A stretch of DNA of 64,000 nt from Actinomycetota bacterium (lineage in GTDB: Bacteria; Actinomycetota; CADDZG01; JAHWKV01). The position numbers and the translations under genes are program-made. Below are positions 58,363-64,000 of this stretch, piece after piece (positions within the stretch are counted from its first letter, which is position 1; each line of letters starts with the position of its first letter). Where the stretch lies: the NCBI GenBank assembly GCA_019347715.1, contig JAHWKU010000002.1, positions 221,171-285,170 of the forward strand, written 5' to 3'. The notes under the pieces were generated by a model. It searched no databases. It was not told where the DNA came from and worked only from the letters and a program-made list of their open reading frames with translations.

Positions 58363-60447
58363 CTAAGACTTGGTTTCTTTCTCTGCCTTTGATTCCGCAA
58401 CGATCTTGTCGGTTAGATGCGCTGGGACTTCCTCGTAGTGAGATTGCGTCATCCGGAAGGTTCCCTGGCCCCCGGTCATAGACCGAAGGTCGATGGCGTA
58501 GCGCGCTACCTCCGCAAGAGGAACCTTAGCCTTCACGAGCTGGCGGCTTCCGATTGCCTCGGTCCCCAGGATCTTTCCTCGCTTGGAGTTGAGATCTCCC
58601 ATCACGTCACCCAGATAGGAGTCGGGGATCATCACTTCGAGATCGACGATGGGTTCGAGAAGAGTGACGCCTGCGTCTTGAGCCGCCTCCTTCAGGCCAA
58701 GCGACCCGGCGAGCTGGAATGCCATGTCCGAAGAGTCCACGGCGTGGAATTTTCCATCGACCAGCCTCACCTTTACGTCGACCATCGGATAGCCGGCAAC
58801 TACACCCTCAGACATGGCTTTTTCGACCCCCTTGGCCACCGATGGGATCCATTGGTTTGGAATGGCGCCTCCGAAGATCTTGTCCTCGAATTCGAAGCCG
58901 GCACCGTGGGGCAGCGGTTCGACTTCCAGGTTGCAGATCCCGTACTGGCCGTGTCCTCCGCTCTGTTTCACGTGGCGGCCTAATCCTTTGCCCGGCTTCT
59001 TGATCGTTTCCCGGTAAGGGATCCGCAATGGAACCTCATTGACTCCAACCCCAAACTTTCGCGAGAGCCTCTCGATGGTCACATCGAGGTGCGCCTCGCC
59101 GGTTCCCCAAAGAAGTGTCTGCTTGGTCTCGGGATTCCTCTCAACATGGAGGCTCGAGTCTTCTTCCTGCAGCTTGGAGAGGCCGATCATGAGCTTGTCC
59201 TCGTCGCCTTTGGTCTTGGGCTCGATCGCCTTAGCCAGCGAACGGTCATTGTCGGGAGCCTCGAGTGGTTGGAATGCGATCGGACTCGACTTGTCGGCAA
59301 ACGTGTCGCTCGAATGCGTGTGACCGAGTTTGGCCACGGCCGCGATGTCTCCAGCCGGAACTTCCGAAAGGCTTTCTTGAGTCTTGCCTCTAAGTGTGAA
59401 GACCTGGCCTATTCGCTCGTCTGTATTCTGGGTGACGTTATGGATGGTCGAATCCGGGCGCAGCTTTCCGGAAATCACTTTGAACAAAGAGATCCGCCCG
59501 ACGTACGGGTCGGTCACAGTCTTGAAAACGAATGCGGAGAGAGGTTCGTCAACGCTGACTGCCCGTTCCACCTCTTGCTCTTCCTGCTTTCCGAGCGTCG
59601 GCTCCCTATCCGCCGGGGAAGGAGCCTCGTCAACGATGAAATCCAAGAGGAGATCGATCCCGATCAGCTTTGTTGCGGATCCGGCGACGACCGGAAACAC
59701 GGTCCCGGCCACCAGACCCTTGGCAAGACCGGTGATGACTTCTTTCTCAGTGAGTTCTTCCCCCTCCAGGTATTTTTCCAGCAGCGAGTCATCGGATTCC
59801 GCCACCGACTCGATGATCTGGGTGTGAAGGTTCTTTGCCTGGCTGGCGAGTTCACCGGATAGTTCTTCTTCACGACCCTTTCCGTCGGAGTCGTATCGAT
59901 AGGCCTTTTCGTGAAGTACATCGGCCAGCCCACCGAAGTCATGCTCTTCGCCGAGTGGGAGCTGGAAGGGAGCAAAACCTCCTCCAAGTTTCGAGCCGGT
60001 TTCTTCAAGCGTGCGGGAAAAGGAAGCTCGTTCTCGGTCGAGCTTGTTGATAAAGACGAGTCTGGGAACGCCAATCCTTTTTGCATATTCCCAAAGGATC
60101 TCGTGCTGGACCTCGATGCCGTCAACGGCAGAGACGACCAATATGGCGAGGTCGGCTACGCGCAGCGCTGCCTGAGTCTCCGCTATGAAGTCCGCGTATC
60201 CCGGGGAATCGAGGATGTTGATCTTGTGGTCCTTCCATTCAACCGGGGCCAGTGCCAGGGAAACAGAAAGCTGCTTTTTGACCTCTTCGGGTTCGAAGTC
60301 GCAGACGGTGTTGCCGTCTTCGACCTTGCCCATCCTCGTGGTGGCGCCAGACAGGAAAAGAAGGGCTTCGGCGAGGGCTGTTTTGCCCGTCCCCTGATGG
60401 CCGAAGAGAAGGACGTTGCGGATCTTTTCGGTGGGATACGTGTTCAC
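58363..60447 (-). CDS. EF-G-like translational GTPase (FusA2-type)
   Basis: A 694-residue protein with EF-G domain order: a G domain with GHQGTGKTALAEALL, DSPGYADFI and NKLD, then domains II-V (DKIFGGAIPNQWIPSVAKGVEKAM near 510-535 and a C-terminal VMGDLNSKRGKILG). The P-loop and switch sequences differ from canonical EF-G (AHIDAGKTT), as in EF-G2/FusA2 proteins of actinobacteria, whose role in translation is not settled. Start is a GTG at 60447, preceded by a -10 and no ribosome binding site, so it appears leaderless. Confidence 0.9.
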   Translation of the reverse strand: MNTYPTEKIRNVLLFGHQGTGKTALAEALLFLSGATTRMGKVEDGNTVCDFEPEEVKKQLSVSLALAPVEWKDHKINILDSPGYADFIAETQAALRVADLAILVVSAVDGIEVQHEILWEYAKRIGVPRLVFINKLDRERASFSRTLEETGSKLGGGFAPFQLPLGEEHDFGGLADVLHEKAYRYDSDGKGREEELSGELASQAKNLHTQIIESVAESDDSLLEKYLEGEELTEKEVITGLAKGLVAGTVFPVVAGSATKLIGIDLLLDFIVDEAPSPADREPTLGKQEEQEVERAVSVDEPLSAFVFKTVTDPYVGRISLFKVISGKLRPDSTIHNVTQNTDERIGQVFTLRGKTQESLSEVPAGDIAAVAKLGHTHSSDTFADKSSPIAFQPLEAPDNDRSLAKAIEPKTKGDEDKLMIGLSKLQEEDSSLHVERNPETKQTLLWGTGEAHLDVTIERLSRKFGVGVNEVPLRIPYRETIKKPGKGLGRHVKQSGGHGQYGICNLEVEPLPHGAGFEFEDKIFGGAIPNQWIPSVAKGVEKAMSEGVVAGYPMVDVKVRLVDGKFHAVDSSDMAFQLAGSLGLKEAAQDAGVTLLEPIVDLEVMIPDSYLGDVMGDLNSKRGKILGTEAIGSRQLVKAKVPLAEVARYAIDLRSMTGGQGTFRMTQSHYEEVPAHLTDKIVAESKAEKETKS

Positions 60448-60456
60448 TGCAACGAT

Positions 60457-60464
60457 TCTATATT
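60457..60464. promoter_or_regulatory. Overlapping divergent -10 elements (EF-G-like / CDP-alcohol genes)
   Basis: TATATT (60459-60464, plus) ends eight bases before GTG 60473, and TATAGA (60462-60457, minus) ends nine bases before GTG 60447. Both genes lack ribosome binding sites. One short near-symmetric AT-rich element appears to serve two leaderless transcripts. Confidence 0.6.
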
Positions 60465-60472
60465 CTCAGCCT

Positions 60473-61111
60473 GTGCCGCCCTCCCGCCCGCAGACGGGCT
60501 CTTCGGAACCCAGATTTTCGACCTGGATGCGCGCTCTGGCAGACTGGATTTTCTTTCCGATTGGGGCAGTGGCGGCAAGGGCGGGGATCACCCCCAATCA
60601 GGCCACGGTCGCAGGGATGCTGATCGTAATCGGGGGCTGTTACTTCATTGCCACTGGGAGGCTGTTTCTGGGAGGTTGGGTCGTCGGAGCAGGGATGGTG
60701 TTCGATTCCCTCGACGGCGCTATCGCCAAGGTTGCCGGCAAGATGAGTACGGCCGGAGCCTTCCTGGATTCGACTCTGGATCGGCTCGCCGATGCACTTC
60801 TGTTTCTTGCCGTGGCCGCCTATTACTACGATCGGTCTCCTTCGTTTTCTGGACTTACCCTGGCCCTCGTTGGAATGGTGATTGGGTTCCTCATCTCATA
60901 CGTCAGGGCCCGGGCCGAGAGCCTCGGGTTTGAGTGCAAAGTGGGATTCATGGAGCGTGCACCTCGGGCGATCATCGTTCTTCTCGCCGTCCTCTTTGAG
61001 GGTTCGGGTGTGCCGGTTCTGATCCCGGCTCTCGTGGTGCTGACGGTCCTTTCGTTGTGGACTCTGGTCCAGAGATTCGTACACGTATGGAAACAAGCAC
61101 AAATCGCGTGA
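60473..61111 (+). CDS. CDP-alcohol phosphatidyltransferase, probable phosphatidylinositol (phosphate) synthase
   Basis: The CDP-alcohol motif is complete: DSLDGAIAKVAG then GAFLDSTLDRLAD. Five or six membrane helices are visible over 212 residues. Actinobacterial enzymes in this gene order (thrS-HIT-CDP alcohol-acyltransferase-PimA) make phosphatidylinositol phosphate from CDP-DAG and inositol phosphate. PgsA at 19.6 kb provides the glycerophosphate branch. Start GTG 60473 suits the leaderless promoter; ATG 60527 is another option. Specific substrate is inferred from context. It overlaps the acyltransferase gene. Confidence 0.87.
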   Translation: MPPSRPQTGSSEPRFSTWMRALADWIFFPIGAVAARAGITPNQATVAGMLIVIGGCYFIATGRLFLGGWVVGAGMVFDSLDGAIAKVAGKMSTAGAFLDSTLDRLADALLFLAVAAYYYDRSPSFSGLTLALVGMVIGFLISYVRARAESLGFECKVGFMERAPRAIIVLLAVLFEGSGVPVLIPALVVLTVLSLWTLVQRFVHVWKQAQIA

Positions 61112-62037
61112 GGGGCGCCGGCCCCTTTTCAGAGGGGATCGGCCCGGGACTCATCTATGTTGCTTATCGCCTGGCTGCTTGGGTCGCAGAGCGTGTCCCT
61201 CTTTCGTGGGGCAACAGGCTGGCCCGATGGGGAGGGGCTCTGGGTTATCAGCTCGCTCGGGGCAAGCGAATGGTGGTTGCAAAGAATCTGGCCAGGGTGA
61301 CCGGGACCGCCAATGGCATCGACGAGATGGTGAAGGAGGCGTTTCGGTCTTATGCCCTCTACTGGCTCGAGACCTTCAGGCTCGGAAGATACTCGAGGGA
61401 AGATCTTGCCGAGATGGTCAGTTGCGGGAGCCTGCAAGTGCTCGACGAGGCCCTATCCCACGGAAAGGGAATGGTCGTTGCTACGGCTCACTTCGGGTTC
61501 TACGACCTTGGGGTGGCTTGGATGGGAACTACCGGCTATCCCTTCGTGACAGTTGCGGAGGTCCTAAAGCCGCGAGCGCTGTTCGAATGGTTTGCTCAGC
61601 AGCGCAGGGTCCGGGGAATGGAGGTCATTCCGGCCCGGCCGCGCGATGAAGCTAGGGCGGCATTGTTCACCGCTTTGGAAAACGGCAAAGGCGTGGCTCT
61701 TCTTAGTGAACGAGACCTTGGCAGGAGAGGAGTGTGGGTTGAGTTCTTCGGGGAACGCACGACTTTTCCGGTCGGGCCGGCTCTTCTGGTCGCGAGGACG
61801 GGGGCCCCGCTGGTCGGTGGAGTCATCTATCAAGCCGGCGAGAATCGTTATCGAGTCGACTTCGACCCGATCCCATACGAGCTCTCCGGCAACGAGGATG
61901 AGGACATCGCGAATATTTCACAGCTGATTGCCCGCGACATCGAAAGGATGGTGGCGAAGGCACCCGAACAGTGGCATCTCTTCGTTACGAACTGGCCGTC
62001 TGATGAACCACATCTTCCTTCTCGTGGCTCGAGATGA
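61108..62037 (+). CDS. Lysophospholipid/PIM acyltransferase (LpxL/HtrB-like, PatA-type)
   Basis: A 309-residue membrane-associated acyltransferase of the lauroyl/myristoyl acyltransferase superfamily. The H-x4-D catalytic motif is in ATAHFGFYDLG (about residue 135), with the ERDLGRRGVWVEFFG and PVGPALLVARTGAPL substrate-binding elements. Placed between the inositol phospholipid synthase and PimA, it likely acylates the first mannose of PIM as PatA does. The start is taken as GTG 61108 (GTGA overlap with the previous gene); ATG 61087 would add seven residues inside that gene. It overlaps pimA by four bases. Confidence 0.86.
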   Translation: MRGAGPFSEGIGPGLIYVAYRLAAWVAERVPLSWGNRLARWGGALGYQLARGKRMVVAKNLARVTGTANGIDEMVKEAFRSYALYWLETFRLGRYSREDLAEMVSCGSLQVLDEALSHGKGMVVATAHFGFYDLGVAWMGTTGYPFVTVAEVLKPRALFEWFAQQRRVRGMEVIPARPRDEARAALFTALENGKGVALLSERDLGRRGVWVEFFGERTTFPVGPALLVARTGAPLVGGVIYQAGENRYRVDFDPIPYELSGNEDEDIANISQLIARDIERMVAKAPEQWHLFVTNWPSDEPHLPSRGSR

Positions 62038-63089
62038 AGGTTGGGATCGTCTGTCCATACGACTGGTCCGTTCCCGGCGGAGTGAAGTCTCACACCATTG
62101 GTCTGACAGCGGCCCTGAGAGACAAAGGACTCGAGGTCGAAATCATGGCTCCCGCTTCGAAAGCCGAAGATGACATATTCGCGGTAGGTGGCTCCCTTCC
62201 CGTCCCCGCCAATGGATCCATTGCGAGGATCTGCTTCAGTAACTCCGCAAGGAGAAAGATCCGCACTCGCCTCGATCGAGGAGACATCGACCTTTTACAC
62301 CTTCACGAGCCGGCCATACCCAGTGTCTCGATGCTGGCGCTTGTCGCCTCCGCCCTTCCTTCGGTGGCGACTTTTCATGCCAGTGCCCCTGGCAGTCTCG
62401 GTTACGCCGTCGCCAGGCCCTTTCTTTCCCGCCTGCTAAAGAAGTTGGATAGCAGGGTCGTAGTCTCGGATGCAGCAAGATCCTTGATAGGAAGGTATTT
62501 CCCCGGTGAGTACCACCTCGTCCCGAACGGGATCGAGTATTCGAGGTTCGCCGGGGCTCGGCCTCTCGATGTTCTCGCACCTTTGAGGCCATTCGTTCTC
62601 TTTCTCGGCCGCAGTGAACCTCGCAAGGGATATCCGGTACTCCTCGAGGCGATGAAGATCGTGCGAGCCTCCCTCGACGTGCGTCTCGTTGTTGCGGGTC
62701 CCAGCGCTCCGGAACGACTCCCTCCGTGGGCCCACTACATCGGCGAGGTCAGCGAGGATGAAAAGCCCGGCGCCTACGCGGCCGCCGATGTCTACTGTTC
62801 TCCGAGTACTGCAGGAGAGTCCTTCGGAATCGTTCTGATGGAGGCGATGTCCGCGGGGGCCCCGGTGGTGGCATCCGACATCGACGCTTATAGGGATGCT
62901 GCTGGGGGAGCTGCCATTTTGGCGAGGGCAGGCAGCAGTGCCGATCTTGCGGAAAAACTTCTCCTGGTTCTGAAGGACCAGGGTGTCGCTGCGGAATTGA
63001 AGGAAAAGGGGAGCCGTCGAGCGAAGCAATTCGACTGGGCATCCTTGGCCGGAAAGATCATCAACCTGTACGAAGGAGCAGTATCATGA
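62034..63089 (+). CDS. pimA: GT4 glycosyltransferase, PimA-like phosphatidylinositol mannosyltransferase
   Basis: PimA adds the first mannose from GDP-mannose to phosphatidylinositol, starting PIM/lipomannan synthesis. The GT-B fold shows an N-terminal half (MKVGIVCPYDWSVPGGVKSH, the usual PimA N-terminus) and a C-terminal half with LFLGRSEPRKGYPVLLEAM and VDIYCSPSTAGESFGIVLMEAM-type E-x7-E. Length is 351 residues. Operon context with the CDP-alcohol and acyltransferase genes supports the role. Confidence 0.9.
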   Translation: MKVGIVCPYDWSVPGGVKSHTIGLTAALRDKGLEVEIMAPASKAEDDIFAVGGSLPVPANGSIARICFSNSARRKIRTRLDRGDIDLLHLHEPAIPSVSMLALVASALPSVATFHASAPGSLGYAVARPFLSRLLKKLDSRVVVSDAARSLIGRYFPGEYHLVPNGIEYSRFAGARPLDVLAPLRPFVLFLGRSEPRKGYPVLLEAMKIVRASLDVRLVVAGPSAPERLPPWAHYIGEVSEDEKPGAYAAADVYCSPSTAGESFGIVLMEAMSAGAPVVASDIDAYRDAAGGAAILARAGSSADLAEKLLLVLKDQGVAAELKEKGSRRAKQFDWASLAGKIINLYEGAVS

Positions 63090-63125
63090 GCGCCGCACTC
63101 GTGTGCTATTGAAAGGGGGGTGTCG

Positions 63126-63677
63126 GTGGAAGTCGGGCTGATCCTGGCGATTCTAGGCATAGTCGTCGTTGTCTTCGGCATCACGCTTTATAACCGAATG
63201 CGCGTCTTGCGCAACCGAATCGACAATGCCTGGAGCCAGATCGACGTGCAGCTCAAGCGCCGGTATGACCTCATTCCGAATCTGGTCGAGACCGTGAAGG
63301 GCTATGCGTCCCACGAGAGAGGCGTTCTCGAGGAGGTCACCCGCGCAAGGGCATCAGGGGTCGAAGCGCAGGGAGTTCAAGAGCAGGCACAAGCCGAGAA
63401 CATGATCACGCGGGCACTGCGCCAGTTGTTCGCCGTCGTCGAGGCTTATCCCGACCTCAAGGCAAACGAGAACTTCCTGGCTCTTCAGGAGGAGTTGAGC
63501 GGTACGGAAGGTCGCATCGCCTTCGCTCGCCAGTTCTATAACGACACCGTTCTCAAGTACAACAACACCATCCAGGTATTCCCGAACCTGATCATCGCCG
63601 GCGCCTTTGGGTTCAAACAGGCGGAGTACTTCGAGATCGACGAGGACTCTCGGGGGCCGGTCAGCGTCCAGTTCTGA
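63126..63677 (+). CDS. LemA-family membrane protein
   Basis: An N-terminal transmembrane helix (about 4-24, [18 protein letters not shown]) is followed by the LemA helical domain: [29 protein letters not shown] and a C-terminal [14 protein letters not shown]. Role in the cell envelope is not well defined; LemA often neighbours HtpX, as here. The start is chosen at GTG 63126 because AAAGGGGG lies right upstream of 63120, giving spacing of six. Length is 183 residues. Confidence 0.9.
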   Translation: MEVGLILAILGIVVVVFGITLYNRMRVLRNRIDNAWSQIDVQLKRRYDLIPNLVETVKGYASHERGVLEEVTRARASGVEAQGVQEQAQAENMITRALRQLFAVVEAYPDLKANENFLALQEELSGTEGRIAFARQFYNDTVLKYNNTIQVFPNLIIAGAFGFKQAEYFEIDEDSRGPVSVQF

Positions 63678-63688
63678 ATGATGCCGGT

Positions 63689-64000
63689 TGTATGAGCTGA
63701 TCGCGGCGAACAAACGCCGCTCGATAGCTCTCATCGCCTCGTTTTCCCTGATCATCATCGCCCTTGGGTGGGTGTTCGGAGAGTTCACAGGGTTTGGCTA
63801 TTACGGCCTGGTGATTGCGGCGCTGGTCGCTATCGCTATGTCCTGGGGCAGCTACTTCTATTCCGACAAGATCGCACTGGCGATGTCGAGAGCCACTCCG
63901 GCCGACCCGCGACACTTCGTAGATGAACCTGAGGTCGCTAAACACATCCCCCGGCTAATCAACATAGTGGAAGGCCTGGCGATAGCCGCAGGGATTCCCG
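63689..64000 (+). CDS. htpX: M48 peptidase HtpX (partial, runs off the window)
   Basis: The first 104 residues read LYELIAANKRRSIALIASFS, then a second hydrophobic segment, then EPEVAKHIPRLINIVEGLAIAAG. This matches the N-terminus of HtpX, where MYEQIAANKRR-like sequence begins; here the start is TTG, since a stop precedes it in frame and no ATG or GTG is available. The HExxH zinc site would lie beyond the window. HtpX degrades misfolded membrane proteins; pairing with LemA is common. Confidence 0.85.

Noticed and set aside
58417..58983. Plus-strand frame within the EF-G-like gene
   Set aside because: Antisense shadow; the minus frame has the complete GTPase motifs.
1..64000. CRISPR array, prophage, insertion sequence or rRNA operon
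   Set aside because: No regularly spaced repeats, transposase, phage genes or rRNA were seen.

Overview
The window is 64 kb of gene-dense, moderately high-GC chromosome from a bacterium that is most likely an actinomycete in the broad sense (Actinomycetota), probably a deep-branching or uncultured lineage. Evidence: SOS operators of the actinobacterial/Gram-positive form TCGAAC-N4-GTTCGA, a phosphatidylinositol-mannoside-type gene order (thrS, HIT protein, CDP-alcohol transferase, acyltransferase, PimA-like mannosyltransferase), LexA divergent from a LysM protein, a DUF3152 protease, GYWLV-type propeller repeats, LAATG surface-anchor signals, many GTG/TTG starts and several apparent leaderless promoters. 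Less typical of well-known actinomycetes are RNase Y instead of an RNase E type enzyme, DapL (LL-diaminopimelate aminotransferase) and no RNase J between dapA and ftsK. No rRNA, phage, insertion sequence or CRISPR array was seen.

Region 1 (1-13.1 kb) is a translation and RNA operon: rimP, nusA, infB, DUF503, rbfA, a DHH phosphoesterase, truB, ribF, a zinc-ribbon protein, rpsO, pnp, an M16 peptidase, a membrane protein and dapB. Region 2 (13.1-31.2 kb) holds dapA, ftsK, oligopeptidase B, a RodZ-like protein, pgsA, cinA, thpR, recA-recX, a candidate ncRNA/attenuator, rny, miaB, miaA, dapF, dapL and hflX. dapA, dapB, dapL and dapF together give an almost complete aminotransferase route to meso-diaminopimelate and lysine.

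Region 3 (31.2-38.4 kb) is an SOS and nucleotide block: a secreted gluzincin, lexA, a divergent LysM (YneA/ChiZ-like) gene, B12-dependent nrdJ, nrdR, dut, tRNA-Gly and a Crp/Fnr regulator. Two LexA boxes lie between lexA and LysM, one lies in the recA promoter and one lies over the start of a UvrD-like helicase gene (42.97 kb), so a small SOS regulon can be read directly. NrdR-like boxes lie over the nrdJ start site.

Region 4 (38.4-50.8 kb) is the most accessory-like: metG behind a long structured leader ending in a terminator, two paralogous LAATG-anchored surface proteins, a DUF3152 protease fused to propeller repeats, the SOS helicase, an unusual fusion of a DNA-binding domain with two ClpC-type N-domains, an O-methyltransferase, an ECF sigma factor, a response regulator, two tRNA-Val genes sharing a 33-bp 3' direct repeat, a 58-residue Cys/His-rich protein and class I aldolase. 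Region 5 (50.8-64 kb) holds a MidA-like methyltransferase, a TPR protein, a second secreted gluzincin, thrS, prolyl oligopeptidase, a HIT protein, an EF-G-like GTPase, the phosphatidylinositol-mannoside genes, lemA and the start of htpX.

The observations most worth follow-up are the HTH-ClpN fusion, the paralogous LAATG proteins, the ncRNA/attenuator ahead of rny, the metG leader RNA, the SOS operator architecture, the lipoprotein gene with no ordinary start codon and the overlapping divergent -10 elements.
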